Shown: positions 49,629-58,258 of the stretch, in pieces | Layout of the letters: every line of letters starts with the position of its first letter | Numbering within the stretch: position 1 is the first letter of the stretch | Assembly (NCBI GenBank): GCA_016183425.1 | Contig: JACPEP010000031.1 | Span: 1 to 64,000 of the forward strand | Length of the DNA: 64,000 bases | Origin: Chloroflexota bacterium | GTDB lineage: Bacteria > Chloroflexota > Dehalococcoidia > JACPEP01 | Direction: 5' to 3' | Notes under the pieces: model-generated | Databases searched by the model: none | Seen by the model: the letters and a program-made list of their open reading frames with translations, nothing else | Told to the model about the DNA's origin: nothing | Position numbers and translations under genes: made by a program

Positions 49629-51250
49629 TAGTCCTCCCGGTAGATACCCTGCGCCATAATGTGGCTGAGAGCCTCTACGATCTGGGGGTCCCAGTGGGTG
49701 CCCGCTCCCTCTCTCAGAAGGAGTAACGCCTCCTCCATGACCACTGCCTCGCGGTAGGGGCGGTCCGTGGTCAGGGAGTCATAGGCGTTGGCCACAGCCA
49801 CGATACGTGCTCCCAGGGGTATGGCCTCTCCGATGAGACCGTGGGGATAGCCGCTGCCATCATACCTCTCCCCCAGGGCCTGGATAATGTTGGCCGCCCC
49901 CTCTAGGAATCCCAGGGAATGCACTATTCTCGTCCCACGGCTGAACCTATCCTTTACCTCCTGGTATTCCTGGGGTGTCAAAGGCTCTTTCCTGTCCAAA
50001 ACGCGATCGGAGACGCCGATGACCCCCAGGGCGTGAAGCTCGCCTGCCTGGGCCACCACCCGGCACTCCTCCGCCGATAGGCCCATGTGTTGCGCCATGC
50101 GGCGGGCGTAGTCCGCCACCCGATGGACATGGCCCGCCAGATAGGGGCGTCGGCTCTCTAGGGCGCTCCGGAGAGCATCTAAAGAGCCCTGACGGGCCTG
50201 CTCCAGTTGCCTCTTATCCTCTTCCAGTGTCCGCGCCAGTGCCTCGCTCATTCGGCTCTCTCGCCTCTCTGCTTCATATAGTTGGGCGTTGTTCAGCGCC
50301 AACCCCACCTCTAGGCCAATAGCCTCATAGAAGGACATGTCGCCAGGCGAGAAAGAGCGTGCCGTCCGGGTGCCCAGGCCCAGGACGCCCTTAACCCGTT
50401 CCTGAACTTTGAGCGGGATCACCAGGTAAGACTGAATCCCCAACCCTTCTGCCATGGGGTGGAGGGGCCCCGGGGGCAAATCGCGCATCGAGCCGGCTTC
50501 CACTCTCCCGGTGGCACCCACCCGCCCGGCGGTTCCTTCCCCGATAGCCAGGGCGCGAACGGAGAAACCGGTCCCCTCGGGCATTCCCCGATGGGCCATT
50601 ACCAGAAGCTGCCCTATCTCCTCATGAAGCACAGCCACGTAGCCGAATTCCATATCGGCCATGGCCATGCCTTCCTCCAGGGCGGCCATGAGGACATCCA
50701 TGGGCTCCAGAGAGGAAGCTAGTCGCCGCGCCATGTTGTTCAGTGCCCGGCTGCGACGATAGGTCTCCTCCAGCGCTCGGGCGTGCTCATGTAGCGTCCT
50801 ATGCATCGCCTCCAGCGAGGCCAGCGCCATCTGGCGCTCCTCCAGCGCACGCTTCTGGCCATGAATCATAAACCCGATGACAACCCCGCTCATCAAAAAA
50901 GCTACGGCTTCCGTAAGGGCATGTTCTACATCCTCACGGCTTCGATCTCCTAGAAACTCGTGAGGCATAATCAAAGCGGCTACCAGCCCTGCCACCGCTA
51001 CCCCGCCGACTACGCCGAATTTAAGAGATGCGTAGGCGATGGGGATGATGTACAGCATGCGATAAAGGTCGTAGCGATTGATGATGGGCATCTGGGCCAA
51101 GAAAGAGAGGGGGGGTATATAGTCACGATAGTATACAATGGTTCCTCCCACCACCATAGTGGAGACAACCCAGAAGTGGGGGTTTGCCAGCCAGCGCCAC
51201 CGGCCATCACTGATGGCAACCCGCTCTTCGTAAGATGCTTCCGTTTTCAC
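49628..51250 (-). CDS. Membrane sensor with GAF and degenerate HD-GYP domain
   Basis: 540 residues. About 20-130 form a membrane region with several hydrophobic segments, followed by a coiled coil, a GAF domain (about 170-325; FGYVAVLHEE, AIGEGTAGRVG, SYLVIPLKV) and an HD-GYP domain (about 355-530). The key HD motif reads ELHALG (Ala407 instead of Asp), while YDGSGYPHGLIGE is intact. c-di-GMP phosphodiesterase activity is therefore doubtful; binding or signalling without cleavage is possible. It sits between selB and nurA, with overlapping ends. Confidence 0.85.
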   Translation of the reverse strand: MKTEASYEERVAISDGRWRWLANPHFWVVSTMVVGGTIVYYRDYIPPLSFLAQMPIINRYDLYRMLYIIPIAYASLKFGVVGGVAVAGLVAALIMPHEFLGDRSREDVEHALTEAVAFLMSGVVIGFMIHGQKRALEERQMALASLEAMHRTLHEHARALEETYRRSRALNNMARRLASSLEPMDVLMAALEEGMAMADMEFGYVAVLHEEIGQLLVMAHRGMPEGTGFSVRALAIGEGTAGRVGATGRVEAGSMRDLPPGPLHPMAEGLGIQSYLVIPLKVQERVKGVLGLGTRTARSFSPGDMSFYEAIGLEVGLALNNAQLYEAERRESRMSEALARTLEEDKRQLEQARQGSLDALRSALESRRPYLAGHVHRVADYARRMAQHMGLSAEECRVVAQAGELHALGVIGVSDRVLDRKEPLTPQEYQEVKDRFSRGTRIVHSLGFLEGAANIIQALGERYDGSGYPHGLIGEAIPLGARIVAVANAYDSLTTDRPYREAVVMEEALLLLREGAGTHWDPQIVEALSHIMAQGIYRED

Positions 51251-53106
51251 CTCAACACCCTTTCATCCCCGATGCGGCGGGTTATCTTCTCCTGGTCCAG
51301 GTGCTCCATAAGGGCCAGGGCATAGCGGCGGCTGGTGCCAAAGAGGTCCCGGGCCTCGGCCACCGTTATCCTTCCCCTCTCCCGAATATGCTCTTTTATC
51401 CGCTGCACCATTGTTTTATACGCCTGGGCGCTGAAGATGACGCCGTCCGCTACCTTGACCACCTGGCCCTGCTCCAAAAGAAAGTTCAGGAGCTCGGCAT
51501 CCAAGGGCCACGTCTGGGGCGGGGAATAGGGATTTTCCTCTAAAGTGCGTTGCCAGGCGGCCGCCTCCGCCACCTGCTGAGGAGTGAGGTGAACCTGGAA
51601 AGAAGCCAGATGCACCTGCTTTCCTTCCCCTGCCACCATACCATCCCTTATCAAACGCTCCAGGATGGCATCGAAATGGGCCCCGCCGAAGGGTAGCCGG
51701 AGACGGCTCTTTAGCTCCTCTCGGCTCATGCCCATACGCAGGGTAAACTGGGTATGATAGGCCTGAAGGGCCTGTGTCACCCGCTCCTTGAGTCTCATCC
51801 ACCCCTCTCGGGAGAGAAGCAGGGAGGGGGAATCGGCGTTGCCCAAGGCGATTACCCGCCCCTGAGATACCAGGTGGTTAACCGCCGCCTCTACATCCGG
51901 GCGAGGTAAATGGCAGCGGAGCAGGAGCTGATCCCAGGGGCATGGCTCCTGGGTGGCCAGGGCACCCATCACCACCTCCTGAGGATTCTCCTCCTCCAAG
52001 GATGCTAATACGTTTAAGGTGGGGGCATGGAGGCGGCGGTGGCGTTTGGGATAGGCGTCCAGGATCCGGCCCCCTCCCAGGGTAGCGTTGGGGGAGCGCA
52101 TGACGAAGAAATCGCCTTTCACCGCCGCCACCTCTCGGGCGAGGCGGAGTTGGGCCCAGGTGCTGGCTCCTGGAGCCAACTCGTCTCCCTCCAGAAGGCG
52201 TACTTGAGCCTCCACCTCGTCGGCCCCGGTGAAAAGGGTTACCGTGGCGTTGTGGGCAAGGGGCCGAGTCTCGGCCAGAAGACGGAGCTTCACGTCCAAC
52301 GCCTGAGTGGGATGAAGCCACCCGGGAGTGGTGAGTACCTGCCCTCGCTGCAGCTCCTCTTTGGCCGGCCCCGCCAGATTGGCGGCCACCCGATTTCCGG
52401 GAAGGGCCTGGGATACCTTCTGCTTATGAGACTGAAGGCCCCGAATGCGAGTGCGTAGCCCGCCGGGAACCACCTCTACCTCCTCCCCCAGGGATAGCGA
52501 GCCGTCGATGAGGGTGCCCGTAACCACGGTGCCGAAGCCGGCCACGCTGAACACCCGGTCTATGGGTAGCCGCGGCCGCCCCAGATCCACCCGGCGCGGG
52601 ATGGCATCCAAAAGACCTTCCAGGTGAGACATTAGGTCGGGAAGGCCCTCGCCGGTGACGGAAGACACGGCTGTGGTGGACGACCCTGCCAGTTTGGTGG
52701 GCTTTAGGAGCTCCTCCACCTCCGCCTGCACCAGCTCCAGCCAATCGTCATCCACCAGGTCCTTCTTGGTGATGGCCACCAGGCCTTTCTTTATCTCCAG
52801 AAGATCCAGAATGGCCAAATGCTCTCGGGTCTGAGGCATCACCCCTTCGTCCGCAGCCACCACCAGCAGAGCCAGGTCGATGCCCCCCACTCCCGCCAGC
52901 ATGTTCTTGATGAAGCGCTCATGCCCCGGCACATCCACAATGCTCACCTCCCGCCCCGAGGGAAGACGAAGCCAGGCAAACCCCAGATCGATGGTCATGC
53001 CCCTTTCTTTCTCTTCTTGAAGACGGTCGGGATCTATGCCCGTGAGCGCTTGCACCAGAGCCGACTTGCCGTGGTCCACATGGCCCGCGGTGCCGATGAC
53101 AAACAT
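51247..53106 (-). CDS. selB: Selenocysteine-specific elongation factor
   Basis: A 619-residue translation GTPase. The G1 box is [12 protein letters not shown]2/G3 read [11 protein letters not shown] and DVPGHERF, and G4 is TKKD. EF-Tu-like domains 2-3 are followed by a C-terminal region with winged helices that bind the SECIS hairpin. It delivers Sec-tRNA to UGA codons. No selA, selD or tRNA-Sec is in the window. Its end overlaps the HD-GYP gene as ATGA. Confidence 0.92.
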   Translation of the reverse strand: MFVIGTAGHVDHGKSALVQALTGIDPDRLQEEKERGMTIDLGFAWLRLPSGREVSIVDVPGHERFIKNMLAGVGGIDLALLVVAADEGVMPQTREHLAILDLLEIKKGLVAITKKDLVDDDWLELVQAEVEELLKPTKLAGSSTTAVSSVTGEGLPDLMSHLEGLLDAIPRRVDLGRPRLPIDRVFSVAGFGTVVTGTLIDGSLSLGEEVEVVPGGLRTRIRGLQSHKQKVSQALPGNRVAANLAGPAKEELQRGQVLTTPGWLHPTQALDVKLRLLAETRPLAHNATVTLFTGADEVEAQVRLLEGDELAPGASTWAQLRLAREVAAVKGDFFVMRSPNATLGGGRILDAYPKRHRRLHAPTLNVLASLEEENPQEVVMGALATQEPCPWDQLLLRCHLPRPDVEAAVNHLVSQGRVIALGNADSPSLLLSREGWMRLKERVTQALQAYHTQFTLRMGMSREELKSRLRLPFGGAHFDAILERLIRDGMVAGEGKQVHLASFQVHLTPQQVAEAAAWQRTLEENPYSPPQTWPLDAELLNFLLEQGQVVKVADGVIFSAQAYKTMVQRIKEHIRERGRITVAEARDLFGTSRRYALALMEHLDQEKITRRIGDERVLR

Positions 53107-53393
53107 GCTTTCCCCCCAGGCATACTATAGCACAGGAGGCTTGCCAGGGAAAACTATCCTGCTTGAGACTGATTAACAAAGGGGAGTCCGTCCGCCTATG
53201 GCGGATTGGCATGGAGATCGGAGGCCTGCCCCGAGCCAGTCGAAGGGGTGCGCCTCAGAATTAACTTAACCCCGTTCCTTGAATCCCCTTAGGGCCTTTA
53301 ACAAAATAAGCCGCCGTCCTGAAGGGCGGGCCTACGGATGATCCTTCAGGGCAGGGAAAGAAGGTATTACTCGAGAAACGAGCGCGCCAGCGC

Positions 53394-53948
53394 CTAGCTC
53401 ACCAGATAAAGGGTGGGGTAGATGAACACCCAAGCCACATCCACGAAGTGCCAGTATTTGACCATGGCTTCCACGCCCCAGTAGTTCCCCGCCGCGAGGC
53501 GCTTCTTCTGGCCCGGCAACAAAACTACCAGCAGTGCGAGGACGCCGGTGAGCACGTGAAAGCCGTGAAAACCAGTCAGGGTGAAGAACATCGTTCCGTA
53601 GGCAGTAGAGGGGGGAAAGGAATGGAACGCCTCGGCCCACTCTACTCCCACCCCCACCAGGAACAGGCTCCCCATGCCTACAGTGAACAGGATGTTGCGC
53701 CGGAAGCGTCTTATGTCGCCATAGATAGCAGCCGTCTCACCCCGGTAAGCGGTGAGACTGCTGAGGAGCAGGATGATGGAAAGAGCCAGGCCCAAGGGCT
53801 GGTTAACCTCTTGGGGTCGCAGGACCCCCAGGAGGTAGTAGCGGCTCGCCAGTAGGGCCGCGAAGAGGAAGGCGTCCGAAAAAATGAACAGCCACAGGCC
53901 GGTGCGATTGATAGCTAGCCGGTTCTCTATAAAGGTCGGGTGTTGCAC
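53394..53948 (-). CDS. coxC: Cytochrome c oxidase subunit III
   Basis: 184 residues with about five membrane spans: GLWLFIFSDAFLFAALLASRYY, FTLTGFHGFHVLTGVLALLVVLL, YWHFVDVAWVFIYPTLYL. It is the short form typical of bacterial oxidases with a two-helix deletion. Last gene of the oxidase operon. It stabilises the catalytic core and the proton-entry region. Confidence 0.9.
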   Translation of the reverse strand: MQHPTFIENRLAINRTGLWLFIFSDAFLFAALLASRYYLLGVLRPQEVNQPLGLALSIILLLSSLTAYRGETAAIYGDIRRFRRNILFTVGMGSLFLVGVGVEWAEAFHSFPPSTAYGTMFFTLTGFHGFHVLTGVLALLVVLLPGQKKRLAAGNYWGVEAMVKYWHFVDVAWVFIYPTLYLVS

Positions 53949-53954
53949 GGCTTG

Positions 53955-54161
53955 CTACTCCCCCCCAGTGTGTCTGATCTGTTCGATGTGCATATAGTAG
54001 TACAAGATGAGTCCAGCTCCCGGCACCGTTAGGATGACCAAGTAAGGTAAGGCACCGCTTATGGTCGTCCCGACAATGTACTCGATCACTTCCACGGCCA
54101 TCAGGCCCACGAATACAATGAGCCCAAGACGCAATTTGGCTCTTAGGTCGGGCTTGGGCAT
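53955..54161 (-). CDS. Cytochrome c oxidase subunit IV-like small membrane protein
   Basis: A 68-residue protein with two membrane spans (LIVFVGLMAVEVIEYIVG, PYLVILTVPGAGLILYYYMHI) and a charged start. Size, position between subunits I and III, and topology match bacterial subunit IV. It is six bases from the subunit III start. Confidence 0.8.
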   Translation of the reverse strand: MPKPDLRAKLRLGLIVFVGLMAVEVIEYIVGTTISGALPYLVILTVPGAGLILYYYMHIEQIRHTGGE

Positions 54162-54219
54162 AGTGTCACCTCCTTCAAGGAGCGAGAATCTGCCTCCGCA
54201 CGTAGACCCGCATCCTCAA

Positions 54220-56073
54220 CTAAGCTCCCTTGTTAGCGGTGCCCCCCGCCGGTGCCACCACGGCGTGGATAGAGCCAGGGGTGCCGTAGCCGTAGGGCGG
54301 CCCTACCACCCGAGGTGGGGCCGAAAAGTTCTCATCGGGGGGAGGCGAAGATAGTTGCCACTCCAGGGTCTGGGAGCGCCACGGGTTGGCGGGGGCTGGC
54401 GCTCCCCGCCACAGGCTCACCACCAGGTTTATGAAGAAAAGGAGCATGGCCAGGGCTATCAGGAAGCCGCCGATAGTAGCCACCATGTTCATAGGCCCCA
54501 GTCCCAGGGTAGGGTCATAGTCGGCAATGCGGCGCCGCATCCCGTTGAGCCCCAGCCAAAACATGGGCAAATAGGTGATAAAGAAGCCCACTGTCATCAC
54601 GGCCCAGTGGAGCTTTCCCACCCTTTCGTTGAGGAACCGTCCCGTCAGCTTGGGGAACCAGAAGTAGACAGCCGCCATAGTCGGGAAGACGAAGCCCCCG
54701 AAAAGGGTGTGGTGAAAGTGCGCCACCACCCAGTAGGTATCATGGATATGGAGGTCCGTAGGGACGATGCCGTTGGGCACCCCGGTAATTCCCCCCACCA
54801 GGAAAACTACGATGGCGGTAAGGGCGAAAAGGAGAGGCGTGTCCAAGCGAATCTTCCCCATCCACAAGGTAGCCAGCCAGGAGAAGATCTTCACCCCAGT
54901 GGGTACCGCCACCAGCAGGGTGGTAATCATAAAGGGAACCCGCAGCACATCCTCGATGCCAGCGGCGAACATGTGGTGTCCCCATACCACGGCCCCTCCT
55001 CCGGCGATGCCCAGACTGGAAAGGGCCACCGCAGCATAGCCGAAAAGGGGTTTGCGAGCGAATACGGGAAGGACCTCGCTAATTACCCCCAGGCCCGGCA
55101 AAACGAAGATGTACACGGCGGGGTGGGAGTAGAACCAGAAGAGGTGCTGAAAGAGGATGACGTTGCCCCCCTTATCAGGGGCAAAGAAGACCAACCCCAG
55201 CAGCCGCTCCAGGAGCACCATCAAAAAGGCCATAGCGATGAACTGGGTGAAGATAAGCTGGAGGATGGCTGTTGACAGGGCAGTCCAGACGAAGATGGGC
55301 ATCCGGAACAGGCCCATCCCGGGAGCTCGCATCTTGAAGATGGTGGTGAGGAAGTTGATGCTGCCCAGGATGGAAGACCAACCCACCAGGTAAAATGCCA
55401 GGAGCATAAACTGCATCCCCAGCGGCGCCCGGGCACTCAAGGGGGGGTAAGCCGTCCAGCCGGTGTCAAAGCCTCCCGCGGGCAGGCTGACGAGCAAGAG
55501 GAGGACCGCCGGGGGAGTAACCCAATAGGAGAGGGCGTTGAGATGGGGGAAGGCCATATCTCGGGCGCCTATCATCAGGGGCACCAGGTAGTTGATCATT
55601 CCCGAGACGCCCAGCAGCACCGCCCCCAGCATCATGATCCCGTGCAGGCTCATCAAAGAGTTATAGGTGCCCGGGCTGATGTATTGCATCCCGGGCGCGG
55701 AAACCTCCAGCCGGTCGATGAGCTGATAGATGCCGGCGACGACAATGACCAAGAAGGAAGTGACCATATACTGGATGGCGATGGTCTTGTGGTTGGTATC
55801 AAAGCCGAAATAGCGGCGCCAGCGCGGCTGGTCGGCGTGGTGCTCTTCCTTCTGCCGCCCCAGGGCCCATTCCAGCCAGTAGTTGAAGGCGCCCAACCCC
55901 GTCAGGAAGCCCAGCGTTCCTACCAGTGCCGCTACCCCCGTAACTGGCCCCGGACTCCACATCGGCAGACCCAGGCCGCTTCGGATGGCCATAACGATTC
56001 CGGCCGCCACTCCGCCCGACGCCAGCCCCCATATGATGCCCCGCACGATGCCCAGAGAAAAAAGTATCGTCAC
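54220..56073 (-). CDS. coxA: Cytochrome c oxidase subunit I, A2-type
   Basis: 617 residues. An extra N-terminal membrane region (about 1-70) precedes the core. Haem a ligands and CuB histidines are visible: SLHGIMM, YSHPAVY at about 315-321, VVWGHHMF, and DTYWVVAHFHHTLFGG. In helix VI YSHPAV replaces the GHPEV with the proton-gating Glu, which is the A2 subfamily signature. ARDMAFPHLN keeps the D-channel entrance aspartate. It reduces oxygen to water and pumps protons. Confidence 0.93.
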   Translation of the reverse strand: MTILFSLGIVRGIIWGLASGGVAAGIVMAIRSGLGLPMWSPGPVTGVAALVGTLGFLTGLGAFNYWLEWALGRQKEEHHADQPRWRRYFGFDTNHKTIAIQYMVTSFLVIVVAGIYQLIDRLEVSAPGMQYISPGTYNSLMSLHGIMMLGAVLLGVSGMINYLVPLMIGARDMAFPHLNALSYWVTPPAVLLLLVSLPAGGFDTGWTAYPPLSARAPLGMQFMLLAFYLVGWSSILGSINFLTTIFKMRAPGMGLFRMPIFVWTALSTAILQLIFTQFIAMAFLMVLLERLLGLVFFAPDKGGNVILFQHLFWFYSHPAVYIFVLPGLGVISEVLPVFARKPLFGYAAVALSSLGIAGGGAVVWGHHMFAAGIEDVLRVPFMITTLLVAVPTGVKIFSWLATLWMGKIRLDTPLLFALTAIVVFLVGGITGVPNGIVPTDLHIHDTYWVVAHFHHTLFGGFVFPTMAAVYFWFPKLTGRFLNERVGKLHWAVMTVGFFITYLPMFWLGLNGMRRRIADYDPTLGLGPMNMVATIGGFLIALAMLLFFINLVVSLWRGAPAPANPWRSQTLEWQLSSPPPDENFSAPPRVVGPPYGYGTPGSIHAVVAPAGGTANKGA

Positions 56074-56108
56074 GGCGACCCCTTACCCTTGGTTACCGAA
56101 GGCCCGCA

Positions 56109-56393
56109 TCAGCGCCTCTCCTCCTTTTTACGAAGGAGTGTCTCGTCGCCTTCTATGTATCGCTTCCTGATAAAGGCGGAGGCCACCACCAGGGCGATAG
56201 CGCTTCCTGTGGCAATCACCACCGTTGCCAGTATGGGCCAAAACTCAATACGGATGCCGCCCTGGCTCAAAAAGTTGGTGAAGTGATCTGCCGAGGCGGA
56301 TTCTGCCCTCAGGCCATAGGCGAGGAGGGAAATCCCCACCGCCGCCGCACTCTTAGCCCCCCTTGTCATCCCCCCGTTGATGCCTAGCCTCAT
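56109..56393 (-). CDS. Small membrane protein in the oxidase operon
   Basis: About 94 residues from the ATG at 56393; longer frames overlap coxB. It has a hydrophobic signal-like segment (AKSAAAVGISLLAYGL), a second span (WPILATVVIATGSAIALVVASAFI) and a charged tail. It lies between coxB and coxA with overlapping ends, so it is probably an oxidase assembly or accessory subunit. No family recognised. Confidence 0.65.
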   Translation of the reverse strand: MRLGINGGMTRGAKSAAAVGISLLAYGLRAESASADHFTNFLSQGGIRIEFWPILATVVIATGSAIALVVASAFIRKRYIEGDETLLRKKEERR

Positions 56394-57097
56394 TTGGGTT
56401 GCGCCTTCACCCAGTTCAGGAAGTCGGCCTCCTCTACCACGGCCACGGGAGCTTCCATGAAGGCGTGCCCCAGGCCACACAGCTCCGCGCAAAGAAGCTT
56501 ATATTTCCCCACCTTGGTGGGCGTAATTCGCAACACCGTCTCCATTCCGGGAACAGCGTCCATCTTTATCCGCCATTCCGGCACCCAAAAGGAATGTATC
56601 ACGTCCGTGCCGTGCAGCTTGAATACGACGGGGCCGTTCACCGGCAACTCCAACTGAGAGGTAGCAATCCCATACTGGGGATACTCGAAGCGCCAGGACC
56701 ACTGGGAAGCGCTTACTTTTACCTCCAACTCTGGCTGGGAAGAAGCGGCCCTGGTGATGTCCGCCAGGACCAAGGCTCCGTAAATAGCCAAGGCCACCAC
56801 TATGGCCAAGGGAATTAAGGTCCATATCGCCTCGAGGAACGTATGTCCGTGAATGGGTGGTCCGTCTCCCTCATCGTCGGCACGACGCCGAAAAACGATA
56901 ATGCTGTAGACGAGGGTAACCAGGCATATACTGAGGATAACCGCGGCGATGCTGAACTCTAATTTGAAGAGGTCGTCCACTGCGAGAGCCTGGGTAGCGG
57001 CAACGGTGGGGGTCAGATGAGCGTTTTGAAAGACAACCACCAGCCCCGTGCTCACTAGGGCAATCAGCAAGGCCAGGATACTTACATGCTTCACCAT
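56390..57097 (-). CDS. coxB: Cytochrome c oxidase subunit II
   Basis: 235 residues from ATG 57097. Two N-terminal spans precede a cupredoxin domain with CuA ligands: HGTDVIHSFWVPEWRIKMDAVPG and CAELCGLGHAFM. SASQWSWRFEYP is the aromatic electron-entry patch. The frame reaches 57112, but that start would overlap the -10 box; using 57097 the mRNA would be nearly leaderless. First gene of the operon coxB, small membrane gene, coxA, subunit IV, coxC. Confidence 0.92.
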   Translation of the reverse strand: MVKHVSILALLIALVSTGLVVVFQNAHLTPTVAATQALAVDDLFKLEFSIAAVILSICLVTLVYSIIVFRRRADDEGDGPPIHGHTFLEAIWTLIPLAIVVALAIYGALVLADITRAASSQPELEVKVSASQWSWRFEYPQYGIATSQLELPVNGPVVFKLHGTDVIHSFWVPEWRIKMDAVPGMETVLRITPTKVGKYKLLCAELCGLGHAFMEAPVAVVEEADFLNWVKAQPK

Positions 57098-57102
57098 ATG
57101 CC

Positions 57103-57131
57103 TGTATAGCATCGTACCCGCACTTTGTCAA
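57103..57131 (-). promoter_or_regulatory. Sigma-70 promoter of the cytochrome oxidase operon
   Basis: A perfect TTGACA (57126-57131) and TATACA (57103-57108) on the minus strand have a 17-bp spacer. The expected start of transcription lies at or next to ATG 57097. Confidence 0.7.
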
Positions 57132-57285
57132 GCACTTTAACGAGGGTGTTTAGCGAGGGGGGGTCAGCGTTGTTACCCTCTCACAACGGTGTTTGACAAT
57201 GGGGGTCTGTCCCTGAGTCTGGCTTTTTAACAACCGCAAAGAAGGCCGGTGGCTGACCTCTGTAAAAGCTGATATAGTTAGCGAC

Positions 57286-58023
57286 GTGCGCTACCTCATC
57301 TTAGCGGATATACACAGTAACGTGGAGGCTTTTCGAGCCGTCCTGGAAGATGCCGAAGGCGGGGAGGGATACCACCATCTCTGGTGTCTGGGGGATATAG
57401 TAGGCTATGGGCCAGACCCAGAGGAATGTGTACAGCTGCTACGAAGCCTTGACCCCGTCTGCGTGGCCGGCAATCACGATTGGGCCGCGGTGGGGAAGTT
57501 GGATGTATCGCAGTTCAACGCCGATGCCGCGGCTGCGGCATCGTGGACAGCCCAGCAGCTTAGCCCGGAATCGAAAACTTACCTGAGTGGCCTCCCTTTG
57601 TCACCTCAAGAGGGAGATTTTACCCTGGTGCATGGCAGTCCCAGGGACCCCATTTGGGAATATGTCATCTCCACGCCCATAGCCCGTCTTTGCTTTGCCG
57701 AATTCCAAACCCTCTACTGCCTGGTGGGCCATAGTCACATCCCCCACTTCTACGAGCACCGACCCCAGACGGGGGACTGCTTTCTGAGGGCCATGCCCAA
57801 AGGGGAGCCTTTGATGCTGGGTGATACCCGCCTCATAATCAACCCTGGCTCTGTAGGGCAGCCCCGGGATGGCAACCCGGCCGCCAGCTACCTTATTTAC
57901 GATAGCGAGGCCAGGAGTCTGCGCCACTATCGAGCGCTTTATGACGTCAAGGCTACTCAGCAGAAGATGAGGCGGCATGGATTGCCCTATCGCCTCATCG
58001 AGCGTCTCGGCTTCGGTTGGTAA
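57286..58023 (+). CDS. Calcineurin-like metallophosphoesterase
   Basis: 245 residues. The metal-site boxes are complete: LADIHSN, CLGDIVGYGPDP, VAGNHDW, VHGSPRD, and VGHSHIPHF. It belongs to the short YfcE-like group that cleaves phosphodiesters or phosphomonoesters. The substrate cannot be told. The GTG start is preceded by no clear purine-rich site. It is divergent from the oxidase operon and is probably transcribed alone. Confidence 0.88.
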   Translation: MRYLILADIHSNVEAFRAVLEDAEGGEGYHHLWCLGDIVGYGPDPEECVQLLRSLDPVCVAGNHDWAAVGKLDVSQFNADAAAAASWTAQQLSPESKTYLSGLPLSPQEGDFTLVHGSPRDPIWEYVISTPIARLCFAEFQTLYCLVGHSHIPHFYEHRPQTGDCFLRAMPKGEPLMLGDTRLIINPGSVGQPRDGNPAASYLIYDSEARSLRHYRALYDVKATQQKMRRHGLPYRLIERLGFGW

Positions 58024-58258
58024 TCGTAAATCTGTATCCCCGGCACTTATAAGGCGACCGCTCCCACGCTGGTGATGTGCTGTGTGAATGTGCAACCTCA
58101 CGATGAACCAGACCTCCAGAAAAGTTCGGATTTTCCCCGTGCCCAGGGAGCCTGAGACATGTGGAATACAGATGGAACCCGCTATTCCCACAGATCGGGC
58201 CACGGCGATGCCTATGGCCGCATATCCACCACGATGAAGCGCAGCACGGGTTAGCGAG

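Noticed and set aside
53107-53393. Small RNA or gene between selB and coxC
   Set aside because: Only an imperfect palindromic piece near 53310-53335 (ccgccgtcctgaagggcggg) is seen; no promoter, gene or RNA fold was convincing.
54355-55275. A 306-residue plus-strand frame opposite coxA
   Set aside because: Antisense to a clear oxidase gene; His/Gln-rich composition is typical of a shadow frame.
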